This document shows positions 1 through 11,380 of a stretch of 64,000 nt of DNA, in pieces. The notes below the pieces were generated by a model. That model did no database searches. It was not told where the DNA came from and saw nothing but the letters and a program-made list of their open reading frames with translations. Numbering within the stretch: the stretch's first letter is position 1; the number at the start of each line of letters is the position of its first letter. The translations under genes and the position numbers were made by a program. This stretch comes from Scilla litardierei (lineage: Eukaryota > Streptophyta > Magnoliopsida > Asparagales > Asparagaceae). The DNA lies in the NCBI GenBank assembly GCA_030789695.1, contig JAULAV010003394.1, positions 1-64,000 on the forward strand, given 5' to 3'.

Positions 1-269
1 TCACAAAGTGCAAACTTCCGTGAATTTTAACTCACTCACCGTTGAGCTTCATGATTGATACAACCTATCAATTCGAAGGGTGTTCAACGGTGAATGCATA
101 GGAAAAAACTGTCCGTCAATCAGAGTTCGTTTGACCCTCCAATTGATCGCCCATAATTCAGCCCAAGGCTAGTTTTTCGAAAAATCGAGCCGTCAAAAAA
201 TACCCACTGCCCTAGTGTTCTGCACCATGTGGTGGGGCCCAGCCTGTGGGCCCCACTAGTCAGATCAGC

Positions 270-440
270 TGACTGGGCGCTGGCCCAGACCTGGGCATGG
301 GTGCCCAGGCGCCTGGCGCCCGACGCCCAGGCGCCCAGGCGCCAGGCGGGCGCCTGGGCCGGGCGGGGTGCCTGGCCCAGGGCGCCTGGGCCCTGGCGGG
401 CCAGGTGCCCAGGCCAGATCCTAGTCTGGCCTGGGTCAAT
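270..440. repeat. GC-rich array of GGCGCC/CCAGGCGCC palindromes
   Basis: The stretch is dominated by repeats of GGCGCC, CCAGGCGCC and GGGCGCCTGG, many of them self-complementary. Open frames on both strands across it come from composition and are not genes. In the minus-strand LTR model of E0 it sits in the U3-like part; a weak TATA-like GGTATTTTTTG lies just beyond it at about 199-211. Confidence 0.6.
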
Positions 441-620
441 CTGGTCTGATCCAGTCTGATCCATTGGCTGTTATGGGCGTATCTTGAGCATCTGGCGTCT
501 GATTTGGACGCCGTTCGAACCTGGGCGTAGACCGGGACATTCCCGTCTTACCCGTGAACTTTTCCTTGCGCTTCTTATATTAAATATTGTCTTAAACAAT
601 TTAAGACACATTTAATCTCT

Positions 621-713
621 TTTGCATCATATGCAAATTAGTCTATATCTAAGCTTAAATTGTCTTTTGCATCGAAATGCAATTTTCTCTTTCCTTTGCA
701 TCAAATGCAAATT
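621..713. repeat. Three copies of a TTTGCAT-n3-ATGCAAA palindrome
   Basis: Copies lie at about 621-640, 664-684 and 694-713. Each pairs TTTGCAT with ATGCAA(A) across a three-base centre (cat, cga, caa). ATGCAAAT-type sites are octamer-like protein-binding sequences, but no function can be assigned from sequence alone. Confidence 0.6.
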
Positions 714-1814
714 ATTCTCCCTAACTAATTTCTACATATTACTAGACGAAGGTCGCACTCTGTGTGAGACCCTACAGCCTGCCCCTTACAACAGGTTGGG
801 CTCGAAGCCCTATACGGCAGTGACCACGAGGAGTGGTTGCCATCCATGCTTCAGGAATCATCATTATGTGGTTGACTCATCGACATGAGTATTGTCAGGA
901 CCACCCAGACTATGACCGTGATGAATTCCGCAGTTATAGTCTCTTCGTCTTAACTATGTCGTGTAGATCAAGTCTAGGGTATGGTCAAACTGTCAACCCC
1001 AATAACTTGACTCCGGTTAGTATCTATCGATCTTTAGTCAATTAATATTGGACTTCTTCCAACATACTCTGTGCAGAGATTTTACTAAAGACCAAACTAA
1101 CTCTACGACACTAACTCCCATTGACCGGGAGAGACGAATCCTCTCTTGGTCACTACTCTCCTCGTACGCTTCAAGTGACTCCCAATCAAAGACCTTTCGA
1201 CAGGCCTAGCCTCGAAGTTAGGTCAGTGATCTAAGTGACACCGTTCACGCACAGGTTCGTAAAATTGACCTTAAGTCAAAAGACCAACTAGCCTATCATC
1301 ACTAAGAGTTATCATTGACAGATTAGTCAATGTAACCATATGATAACTCTTATGGATCGTTCAGTGAACTCATTCTCTAATGAGCACCTGTGTCTCATCT
1401 CTGACTTCGCCAAGTCAAAACGATCATGAGATCATCGCCACCGCTAAATGGTGAAGACTAAGACACAATGGTCTATCCGATGTTTTGATATCCTTGTCTC
1501 GAAGCATCTACGACCACGAACCCTTTTAGACTTATGCTACAGACAGTCAAACATTTCTCCATGATCGAGATACTCATCTCGATACCTGTTTGACCTTGCA
1601 TAAAGTCTCATGACTTTACCTAAGTTAATATCTAATGTTTTCTATATTATAACTTAGATAAATTATTACCAAATAGCTTACTGTTATTTCGAACAAGACG
1701 TTTGTGCTATTCACACAGAGATAAATAGCCTCAAGGGCATCATATCTCTACATCTCCCACTTGCACTCAGACCCATTTATCTCGGTATCTTATACCGTTT
1801 TTACACATAAGTTT

Positions 1815-1870
1815 TCCCGACTTCATGTGGTAGAGTCTTTGTGAGTGGTTCTGCTAAATAATCTACAACA
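1815..1870 (-). pseudogene. Relic of copia RNase H C-terminus (E0)
   Basis: The minus strand reads LAEPLTKTLPHEVG, matching the conserved C-terminal signature of copia RNase H (ADPLTK.LP; E1 has ADPLTKAIP). About 50 bases downstream come the polypurine tract and LTR start at 1752, the expected order. I find no readable RNase H or RT further upstream, so this is a short relic of a decayed minus-strand element. Confidence 0.6.
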
Positions 1871-4639
1871 TAGACTTAAGGGGTTTCTATGTTCATGTTA
1901 GACCAACCATTTGAATCTCATTCAAATAATTCACTTGGTCTTTCAGAATCCATAATATTTTTATTTCCTTGGATCTTATCCAGTTCATCATACCTTACGA
2001 TAATAATTTTAAATTAGTTATTGGTCATTTCAAATGGCTCATATCTATTTCTGATAAAGTATCAAACTCTTTGATCACTTCGTCAAAATATATGTTCCAT
2101 CCCTTTGATGCCTCGCATGTAATTTATATGCTCACACTGACCTTGAAATTTTTCGGGCTAATTCATATAAGTTGGTCCGTCTAAATTATATTTAGAAAAA
2201 CGAACTTATAAGTGAATGCTCTAATTTTCATGGTCAACATGAGCGTTTTACATCGAGTTTAGTCCAAGTAGATCTGTACACATCTGCTGGCGAGACGGTT
2301 TCAACATAATCCGTTTATAGGAATTAGTATGAAAACCGTTCTCGACCAACATGATTGCACTTCACTATTTTCCTTTCTGCACCAATATTTCAACTTAAAG
2401 ATTTACTTGCAAAAAGTGAGGAAACATTTTTCTTGGGCACGTAAACTAAATTTCAAAATTTATTTACGCACATGGACCTATTCTGGTTGCATCAAATTCT
2501 AAATCGGAGTTACTACTCCGAATTTCATCCTGAAAGTTGACTGAGTCATCATCAGTTATGATGTCTAACTCGACTCTTCGTCTCACGAAATTCGAGTAAT
2601 TATACAACTTCCTAAAAATTGATTTTATGAATATCTTGCTGATAATGTCCTTATAGAACATTATCAAAACCTAGACATTACTATCTGGGACTTAACCCAG
2701 AGGGAGGACTTAACTCAGAGTCACTTGCAATAGATCACACCAAGTCTAACTAAGTGTGATTCATCCCTTTTAACACACCAATGTGTTAACTGACTTGACC
2801 TAAGAGAAAATCATATTTTCTTTTAATTACGCAAGATTTTTATGTAGCTAAGTATTTGAACATTCGATCTAATCGAATCAGTTTAAATACTTTTGTCATT
2901 TCGTTCTTTATTTTATCTGATTTGTGTTTCATCAATAACACGTGTCTTAATAAAATATACGAATAACTTGTTTTGGTTAATCTAGACTCGGGTACATAAG
3001 TATGTACGAGACTGAGTTCGACAACTCATTCTCCCACTGTCTTACAGATGGGTTTCGGCCATTATATCTAAGAGGGTAAGACTCACAAGTGTCTGTAGAC
3101 TTCATAATACGAGAGGTCAGACCCCTCTTTATGTGACTTGTGAAGCTTACTCTCTCGATACAGCCTAGTCTATTTTGCCATACAAGTTTGCTACTATCTT
3201 GTGTATTTATATATTAACATTTAATACATATATTATCGTTATACATATTACTCATTGCTTCAGAAGCAATGTGACGACATTCGTCAAAATATGTTAACCT
3301 TTTGTATAATAATAATTATGAAATCGTGACATCAGAATATGTCACATTTTCATTTCCTCCTCCTTATGTCTTTACTAATGATAAATTAAACTATTTAACT
3401 CGATTGACTTTCAAGAGTGCCTTCTTCCTTTTCTAAATCACATTTAGATATTAAATAGCCCTACTTAAATGAACAGCTATGCAAGCATCTCATGCATCCA
3501 AACGCCTGAGCTTTGCAACAAGTTGCTCGTCTCAAGATCCGGTTGGGATGCATAGCCTTGCACCGCTCATGCACTCGTATTCGACTCAAACGGGTTGATC
3601 GAATTCTCGAACTTTTCAGATCAAAATTGTTTGTCCATACAACCTTGAGTGTAGCTCGACAAGTTGTAGGGAGAAACATACTTCGAATATCCTATATGTT
3701 CCAGCTGCCTAATATAGAGACGAGTGACATGTAGCGTGAATTTATTTGTTGGACCCAGAACTTAATGAAATCATATTTCTTAAGTCTGTTCTTTAGAAGG
3801 TCATTTTAATGTCAACGAGAATATAGTTTAATTCTATCAATTAGAATTTAACTTGATATTCAATTAATCAACCTATTTGACCAGTTAACTTATTCCTTTA
3901 AAATATTACATTTTGATTCCTTCGGTAAACATAGTCTTGCCCTAGTTTAGCATATGTTCAATATTAACTATAGGTAGAATGGATTTTATCTATCTATATC
4001 CTCCCACTATTTTTATGATCGTTTCAAATCTTAATAACGAACGATTTAATCGAATTATAATTAATAGGTAAGAGGTCCACTCACCTTGAGCCTAACAACC
4101 TTGAGTGTAGCTCAACAAGTTGCTACACTCTGTAATCGAAAGATGACTCTTCATCGATCATATCAGATATGACCCTCTTATTGGTTTTTACCCCTAGCCA
4201 TTTGTGATCATGAGTGTGCTCATCCAAATCATAATGTCTAGTCTAGTCGGACCCTTGTTTTCGTGTCTAGCCTGACTTGCCCCGCCGCTCGATGTATTCA
4301 CGACACGTCGGTTTGGGTCAGGTCTTAGACTACATCTAGCCAGACTACATCATTGACATAACGCCGGCGCATGGTAATACGACGGTTTGGGTCTAGTCAA
4401 GATTTCATCTTATGTATTAAAGGAGTTGGTTTCTATAAGGTTGCCATGTTACATCATGAGTGTAGCTCAACAACTATAACACGGGTCCTATAGTTGCCAA
4501 CCCCTAAAACAAGGAGGGCTACGACTAATCTTTGAAAAAGAATATTAACGTATTTGACTTAGATATAGTCCAGGGCGTCATACAATTATGATTCGCGACA
4601 TTGCGGTCCAGCGGAACACAGCCAGGGAATTGACTAAGC
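1871..4639. other. AT-rich decayed retroelement sequence, no gene recognised
   Basis: No reading frame longer than about 75 codons and no domain is recognisable on either strand. Two further minus-strand AGTGGGAG tracts, at about 3030 and 4003, resemble the polypurine tract at 1753, which suggests much of this is 3' untranslated sequence of copia origin. Hairpin-like repeats occur at 3640-3670, 4095-4123 and 4455-4475. No boundary or target duplication was found. Confidence 0.4.
3640..4475. repeat. Three dispersed hairpins with TTGAG-TGTAGCT-CAA core
   Basis: The same roughly 30-base unit occurs at 3640-3670, 4095-4123 and, shortened, 4455-4475. Each contains GAGTGTAGCTC(A/G)ACAA; in the first two the stem extends outwards through CAAC/GTTG. 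Spacing is irregular (about 450 and 360 bases). The role is unknown. Confidence 0.55.
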
Positions 4640-4739
4640 TAGGATCACTATCCTTTAAAAGGTGATCCAGCAAACTTAGCCAAGCACATTGACTGGATCA
4701 TGGGCCATTGAATGAAGCTTGTCATTTTTATATGCATGC

Positions 4740-5120
4740 CATAGAAGGCCTGGCAATGGCCAGGAGGCCCTGGCCGGCCTCTGGCCGAGGCCAGGCCAGG
4801 GCCAGAGGGCCCTGGCCGAGGCCAGAGCCCCTGGCCGGCCTCTGGCCAAGGCCAAGGCCAGGGACAGAGGGCACTGGCCGGCCTCGGCCAGGCCTGGCCG
4901 GCCCTGGCAGAGGCCAGGGCCGGTGCCTTGGCCGGCCCTGGCCGGCCTCGGCCAGGGCAGAGGCCCTGGCCGAGGGGCCAGGGCCCCAGGCCGGCCAGGG
5001 CAGAGGCCCTGGCCGGGGGGATGCCGGGGTCCTTGGCCGACCAGGGCAGAGGCCCTGGTCGACCAATCAGGGATTTTTGGTCGCATTGGTCGGCTTCGGC
5101 GAGAGGCCTTGGTCGATGTA
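4740..5120. repeat. GC-rich array of GGCCAGGCC/GGCCGGCC palindromes
   Basis: About 380 bases are composed of GGCCAGG, CCTGGCC, GGCCGGCC and AGAGGCCCTGGCC units. Several long overlapping open frames occur on both strands here, but they are low-complexity proline/glycine/arginine products of composition. On the minus strand the array is followed immediately by CATATAAAAATG (about 4726-4738), a TATA-like sequence, so this may be the U3 part of an unrecognised minus-strand LTR. Confidence 0.6.
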
Positions 5121-5709
5121 ACACGAACATGCCGACTAGCCCATACGGGGCTAACAATAGTCGTCTGCGGCAAAATTCTCCTATACGGGGGGAAGCGCCT
5201 GGATCCATACGGGAGCCGGCGACAATGGCTTGCAGAAAAATCCCCTCAGGGGGGATCCGGCCTTGGCACGGATACGGCACAACCCCGGCAAATGGCCAAG
5301 AAGTGCCGAATATTTCGCTAGTATCATAAGGGTACCAGGTTGAAATATACATTTTTTGAAATATACGTTTTCATACGTTTTGAAAAATTCGTTTTCAAAA
5401 ACGCTTTTCCGCTGCGAAGTACTATAAGAGTACTATCGTTTGATAAGTGAGGGGGAAATATTGAAGGTTTGTTCTAGATGGTGATTGGAATCGTAGAAAC
5501 CTTTCCGATTCTATAACAACATCTTCAATATTTTTCGAAAGTAACTTATCAAATTATAAATATCATTCCAAGTGGGAGTTGAAATTAGAACTATCCAAAT
5601 GGGATATTCTATTATCATTTCAAGTGGGAATTGTATTTTAAGAATTTTTAATGCAATGTTTTTGATCAAACCTTCGGTTTTGTGTCTTTTGCAGCATTTT
5701 AAAAGTAAA
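5121..5709 (+). other. Region upstream of E1 gag; no 5' LTR or primer site found
   Basis: The reading frame of E1 is open from 5572, but the family-typical start (MSSASKNIVAEL) is the ATG at 5710. No TGGTATCAGAGC-type primer site and no copy of the E1 LTR sequence (10830-11380) can be found in this stretch. Two CAAGTGGGA(A/G) tracts occur, near 5570 and 5619. The true 5' end of E1 therefore appears deleted or replaced. Confidence 0.45.
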
Positions 5710-8700
5710 ATGTCTTCCGCTTCAAAGAATATCGTCGCTGAGTTAAACAGAGGTGAAAAACTCAACGGTGATAATTACAAACTTTGGTCCATCAAGATAC
5801 AATACGTTCTAGAGGATCAAGAAGTGCTCGAAACTCTAAAGAACGTAATGATTGAACCCGAGTTGGGCACTACGGCCCAACACAGACGAGACAAGGAAGC
5901 TTTTGATGCTTGGTCTCGGAAGAATAAGATAGCTCGCATTACGTTATTGAGCAGTATGGCCGATGACATAATGTGCATCTTCCGAGAGCATGACCTAGCC
6001 ATGGACATATGGTCCAAGCTTGAGGAGAAGTTTGGTGGCACATCGGTGTCTAAACTCCGTGCCTTAACTATAAGATTTGATTCATACAAGAAACGTCCAG
6101 ATCATTCCATGGGGAAACATCTGCGACATATGGCGAATCTAATCTCTGAGTTAAAGGATGCAGGTCATGTGCTCACAGATGAGCAACAAATCCAAGCAGT
6201 CATACGTTCCCTACCAAATGGGTGGGACCAAATGAAGATGCATCTCACTCACAATGAGAGCATCAAGAACTTCAACGACGTTTCTAAGCACCTCGAGTTA
6301 GAGGAAGAGCGGCTTGCGGCCGCCAAGCCAAGTGCAGAAGTGCACATGGTTGCTGGTTCCTCACACGGGGGAAAGAAACGGAAAGATCGTTCGAAGTTCA
6401 ATAATAAACGTAATAAGCAACCTGAGTCTACCAAGAACCCCAAAGATAAGGGTGGGCACAAGAAATGGCACAAGAAGAAAGACTTGAAAAATATCAAGTG
6501 CTTCAAGTGCAACAAGCTCGGTCGCTATGCTCGTTCGTGTACGAGTGGAGGAGACGAGGTAACTTGTAATTATAGTAGTTACATATGTGTTTCTAGTTCA
6601 ATATTTCTTGTGGAATCTAATCTATTTTGGATAATTGATTCAGGTGCCACCGACCACATAGCAAGGGACAGACGGTCCTTCGTGGAGTATCACCAGATAC
6701 CCCAAGGAACGAAGTGGATCTATGTAGGAAACAACACACGTGTTGAAGTGAAAGGCGTTGGGACTTGCAAGCTAGTCTTGGACAATGGCCGCACTCTCCT
6801 ACTTCATGATGTTCTCTTCGCTCCAAATATTCGAAGGAATATAATTTCTGTGGTCGTGTTAATGGGTCTTGGTTATAGCTGGTTCTTTCAAAATTGTAAA
6901 GTGGACTTGTGTTGTAATAATTCCTTAATTGGCACTGGGTATGTATTTAAAGGATTTATTGTATTAAATACAATGTATGAGTCTTCATATTGTAATGACA
7001 ATTTCCTTGTTGCAAATTCTTCGACTTATGAGTCTGATATAATTTGTTGGCATGCAAGGCTTGGTCACATTGGACCAACACGAATGGATAGACTTGCCAA
7101 ACGTGGCCTTCTATCCAATGTTTCAAAGGTTGAAATGTCGACCTACAAACATTGCCTTGTAGGGAAATCTTGTCGTAAGCCGTTTGGAACCGGCACAAGG
7201 GCCGAGGTTCCATTACAGCTCATCCATTCGGACATATGTGGTCCGATGAATCTCAAGACAAGACGCGGGAAGTCCTATTTCATCACTTTTATTGATGATT
7301 TCACCCGATTCGGACATATCTATTTGATATCCCACAATAGTGAAGCATTAACCTGCTTTAAGAACTATATGAGTTTAGTGGAGAATCAATTAGATCGCAA
7401 GATTAATGTCTTGCGAACCGATAGGGGCGGTGAATATCAATCAACAAGTTTTAAGGAACTTTGTGATGAAAAGGGCATAGTACATCAGGTAACTATGCCT
7501 TATACTCCGCAACAAAATGGTGTTACAGAAAGGAGGAATAGGACTTTAATGGAAATGGTCCGTTCAATGATGGCGCAAGCTAACTTGCCAATCACCTTTT
7601 GGGGTGATGCATTATTGATGGCCGCTTTCATCTTGAACCGTGTACCCTCGAAATCAGTTAGCTCCACTCCTTATGAGTTATGGAACCAAATGTCTCCTGA
7701 CTTAAACATTTTAAAACCTTGGGGTTGTGCATCCTACGCACATATTTCCTCCCATAAGTATGGCAAACTTGGGCCACGGGGAAGGAAATGTATCTTTATA
7801 CGATACGCTGAAAACTCCGAAGGTTATGTTTTCATTGGTCAGGAAGACAATGGAGGTCTAATTGAATTTGAGTCGAGGGATGTCACTTTCTTGGAAAACG
7901 AGTTTCCAAGACAGGGCGAGATAAGTCAGGACTTATCTCTATTTGAGATTAATGATCAAGAAGGATTACCTCATTCGAGTGGGAGAATTCTTGGTGAAGA
8001 CGAAAATACGTTTCAAACTTCACCAATGGATGATACGAATGACGCAAATCCTATTCCATACGGGAATAATGATCCAAGTGGGAGCATTTCTAAAGATATT
8101 CCAAGTGGGAGTAATGTTAGAATTGATCTAAATTCGAGTCAACAAGGACTTGAAGAATCTCAAATACGACGTAGTGATCGTACAAGGTTGGCTCCTCTAA
8201 GATTTGAGGATGAATTTTCGCAAACCTTTATGACTTTACTACATGATGATGACGAGCCTGCTACTTTCAAACAGGCCGTATCATGCCCTGCGAAAGACAA
8301 ATGGATGGAAGCGATGAAGGAAGAGTTGGAATCCATGAAAGTTAACCAAGTCTGGGACTTAGTTGACTTACCCAGAGGACGTAGAGCTATTGGGAACAAG
8401 TGGGTTCTCAAGATCAAGCATAAGGCTGATGGCTCTATTGAAAGATATAAAGCTCGCCTTGTCGCGAAAGGTTTTACGCAACAGGAAGGGATAGACTACG
8501 AAGAGACCTTCTCACCTGTTGTCCGTTTTACCTCGATTCGCCTGATTCTGGCTATGGTAGCTTACTTAGACCTCGAATTACATCAGATGGATGTAAAGAC
8601 TGCCTTTCTCAATGGAGAATTGGACGAGGAGATCTATATGGAACAACCAACATGGTTTGTAAAAGAAGGAAACGAACATAAGGTTTGTAAACTTCATAAG

Positions 8701-9009
8701 TCCATATATGGTCTTAAACAATCCTCGAGGCAATGGTATATACGATTTCAAGAAGTTGTCTTATCAAATGGTTTTTCCATGCTTGATGAAGACAACTGCG
8801 TATATATCAAGAGGATTAAGAGCAAGTACGTTATTATGTCTCTATATGTAGATGACATTTTAATAGCCGGAAATGACAAGGACTTTGTGATGGATATCAA
8901 GGCTTGGCTTTCATCAGTTTTTGAGATGAAAGACATGGGAGAAGCCGCATATATCCTTGGAGTTAAGATTTTAAGGAATCGTTCGAAGAAACTTCTTTCT
9001 CTTTCATAG
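5710..9009 (+). pseudogene. Copia E1 gag-pol, part 1 (gag, protease, integrase, RT up to premature stop)
   Basis: A plant Ty1/copia polyprotein of 1,099 codons that ends at an in-frame TAG (9007-9009). Gag occupies about residues 1-290, with a zinc knuckle at residue 264 (6499-6540) in which the zinc-binding His is Arg (CFKCNKLGRYARSC). The protease motif DSGAT is at residue 310. The integrase zinc region follows (WHARLGH at residue 447), but the first Cys of its CxxC is Tyr at residue 479. The integrase core triad is present: D508, D571 and E607, with 35 residues between the last two. RT carries the catalytic YVDD at residue 1046 (8845-8856). The frame continues after the stop without a shift, so this is a nearly full-length polyprotein broken by one nonsense codon. 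Confidence 0.92.
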
Positions 9010-9816
9010 GAGACTTATATAAAGAAGGTTTTAGAACGTTTTAATATGCAGGACTGCAAGTCCATTGATACTCCTATAAGCAAGTGCGACAATTTATGTC
9101 TGAAATCGTGTCCAAAGAACCAAAAGGAAAAGGAAATTATGGAAAAAGTTCCATATTCCAGTGCAGTTGGTAGTCTTATGTACGCTATGATGTGTACAAG
9201 ACCGGACATTTGTTTTGCCGTTGGAATGGTAAGTCGTTACCAATCCAATCCAGGGCAAGTACACTGGAAAGCGGTTAAGAGGATAATGCGGTATCTTAAG
9301 GGAACTGCGGACTATGCTTTATGCTATCAAGGAGACGCCTTGAGGCTCGAAGGCTACACTGATGCTGATTGGGCGGGTGATCTCGATGAGCGACGATCGA
9401 CCTCAGGATATGTTTTTCTACTCGGATCTGGTGCAATATCCTGGAGTAGCAAGAAACAATCCTGCATCGCACTTTCAACTATGGAAGCCGAGTTTGTAGC
9501 ATTTAGCATGGCAGTCCAAGAGGCTGTTTGGCTTAGGAAGTTCTTAGACAGGCTAATTGATGCAAGTGACTCAGGTGCTGTACCTATACACAGCGACAGT
9601 CAAGCATCTATAGCTTATGTCAAAGATCCTAAATTCCATTGTAAGACCAAACACATAGATATCTGCTACAAATTTGCAAAAGACTATGATAAGACCAAGA
9701 AGGTAGACATAAGGTACATATCTACGCATGAGATGATAGCGGATCCGCTTACGAAGGCGATCCCCAGAGATGTGTTTTACAAACACTTATCATCTCAAGG
9801 ATTGCGTAAGAGCTGA
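9010..9816 (+). pseudogene. Copia E1 gag-pol, part 2 (end of RT and RNase H)
   Basis: This continues in the same frame as the upstream part. It begins with the end of the RT thumb/connection region (ETYIKKVLERFNM) and carries the RNase H signature GYTDADWAGD (from about 9349), the SWSSKKQ and STMEAEF motifs, and the C-terminal ADPLTKAIP, ending at TGA 9814-9816. RNase H degrades the RNA strand during reverse transcription in the particle. The part after the first internal ATG (9046) is open on its own but would not make a useful product alone. A single base change of C-to-T type would explain the TAG. Confidence 0.9.
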
Positions 9817-10829
9817 GTTGTACCAATGTAAACTCCCATGTCTGTAAATGATCAAATTTAATAAAAGAATAAGTTCTTTTTCAACATTGCATATGACTTT
9901 CATGAAAATGTTTGTGTACATTTTAAATCTCAGCTGTTTTTCTAGTATGTCGGACAGATTAAGGTTGGCTCTCTCACATGAGCAACCGCCTTTATTCTAT
10001 CAGACGGATAAAATAAAGATGAGACCTGTTTAAAGTCAAAATCGTCAGACGGACGATTTAGAGTCATGACTTAAACAAAATGGTCGTATGAAAGATCTGC
10101 ATCATATGGATGCTTTCAAAAGATCTAAGAAGATTTTTTGAAATCCTATCTGTCTTATGCGGGATGTGGGTCCAGAAGATTATGAGTAGTAAAAGGGACT
10201 CAAAGCCAGACATTGTGGTGTCTGGTTATCATCCTTACAACATCATTAAGACATACGCTCCCTGGGAAAGGAGTGATGTTGTAATACGTATTCATACTAC
10301 GTATGCATTTTTGACCATTGGGTTAGAATAGTAATTGTGTTTACTATTATGTGAGACCCAAAGACCACATGGGTCTTAACTCATTACCCTTATGGACTCT
10401 AATTGGTTCCTTTAGATTTGACTGGGTGATTGCTATCTTAGCATGTTGCTTATGGACTATGGTTAATTCGGTCCGGCGGGGCATGTTAGAAAAGCAAGTC
10501 AAGTCAAGATCAAAAGGATCGCAAGAAGAGGAAGATTAATTTCATATTCACATTTGGACTTTAGAGATTCAAAGCTGGCCAGCCGATTGTAATCCAGATG
10601 GGATTCAATTGTTGAATGTAAAGTATAAGAAATGTGAAGAAATAATCTAGGGTAAAGTATGCGTTGATCTACTCAACTTTGCACCTCGAGGGGTGTTGTG
10701 TATCTCTAATAAGTACACAACAGCGGACTCTATGCGCATGACGGTCACACGGCCTATTTCTCGGTATGATAAACAGAAGAGTTAAAGGAAAGATGGTTCC
10801 TTACAATCCCCTCAAGTTTGAGCGGGAGA
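9817..10829 (+). other. 3' untranslated region of E1 with polypurine tract
   Basis: The region separates the RNase H stop codon from the LTR. It has only short open frames of 60-75 codons with no recognisable domain. It ends in GAGCGGGAGA, directly abutting the LTR start TGTTGGATATGG, which fits the plus-strand primer of reverse transcription. Confidence 0.7.
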
Positions 10830-11380
10830 TGTTGGATATGGATGACATGAATACACCCATGAGGGGATGTATGAGGGTATACGGACCTCAGATGTCGCGT
10901 GCACGAAAGCGTGCACGAAGGAAATCTTTTCTCGTGTGAAAAGGACCACTCGATAAGTGGAAAAAGCCACTCGATAAGTTTAAAAAGTCACTTTATAAGT
11001 GCATAAAGGCTCTTGATAAGTGAATGAAGAAGAGGATAAATGAATGTGCTAATATAGGCTAATAAGCTTATAATTGGTTATTTCCTACAATAACCATCCC
11101 TAAAGCCTATAAATAGGACCGAACGGTAAGGCATTCATACTACACTTTCCATGCCATAAGTTTGCATAAGGCATCTTATGTTCTTCTTCTCCCTTCCATT
11201 AAAATCCTCTTCTAAATAGAGATTTAGGCGGTGAAACTCTGCTTCGATCCTCCGTGACGAAGTATCGACCGTTGTGGCGAATCCGAGGGCAAAGTACAGA
11301 GATTACGGTGACGCGTACGCAAACGTAAGTCTCTACTTTATTATTCGATCCTAACGTCCTTGTTTTGACAGGATCCTACA
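10830..11380 (+). repeat. 3' LTR of E1 (551 bp)
   Basis: It starts TGTTGGATATGG and ends GGATCCTACA. The solo LTR at 19432-20036 is clearly homologous along its length. Four imperfect palindromes of the type CACTCGATAAGTG lie at about 10945-11025, followed by the TATA box GCCTATAAATAGG at 11104-11116. The start of transcription would be expected about 30 bases beyond, and the R/U5 part includes the conserved CGTACGCAAACGTAAGTCTC block also seen in the solo LTR. Confidence 0.9.
11105..11115 (+). promoter_or_regulatory. TATA box of E1 LTR
   Basis: CCTATAAATAG lies about 80 bases downstream of four CACTCGATAAGTG-like palindromes and in the middle of the LTR, the usual position for the U3/R promoter of a copia LTR. 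Confidence 0.7.

Larger units (their letters stand above)
1..1752 (-). repeat. Partial LTR of old copia element E0 (cut by window start)
   Basis: Read on the minus strand, a purine-rich tract AAGTGGGAGA (1753-1762) is followed at 1752 by TGTAGAGATATGATGCCC, the arrangement of a polypurine tract next to the TG start of a 3' LTR. A relic of RNase H lies just upstream (1815-1870). The other LTR end is not seen, so the LTR probably runs past position 1. It contains a GC-rich palindromic array (about 270-440) and three TTTGCAT/ATGCAAA palindromes (621-713). No open reading frame here looks real. The LTR call rests on one boundary only; the lower part could be unrelated flank. Confidence 0.5.
5710..11380 (+). 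mobile_element. Copia element E1, 5'-truncated, with 3' LTR
   Basis: The order is gag, protease, integrase, RT, RNase H, a 1-kb 3' untranslated region, polypurine tract GAGCGGGAGA (10820-10829) and 3' LTR. No 5' LTR or primer binding site was found. The base following the LTR starts TGGTT, but a matching duplication on the 5' side could not be located. The coding part is much better preserved than that of the minus-strand neighbours, suggesting a younger insertion. Confidence 0.85.

Noticed and set aside
622..1045. Plus-strand open frames of 70-88 codons
   Set aside because: No domain and inside the presumed E0 LTR.
4648..5352. Several long overlapping open frames on both strands (up to 234 codons)
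   Set aside because: They lie in the GGCC-rich array and encode low-complexity Pro/Gly/Arg/Ala strings in at least three frames at once; this is the effect of composition.
10110..10539. Two plus-strand open frames after E1 RNase H, considered as an extra ORF
   Set aside because: Only 62-73 codons, no recognisable motif, located in the 3' untranslated region.
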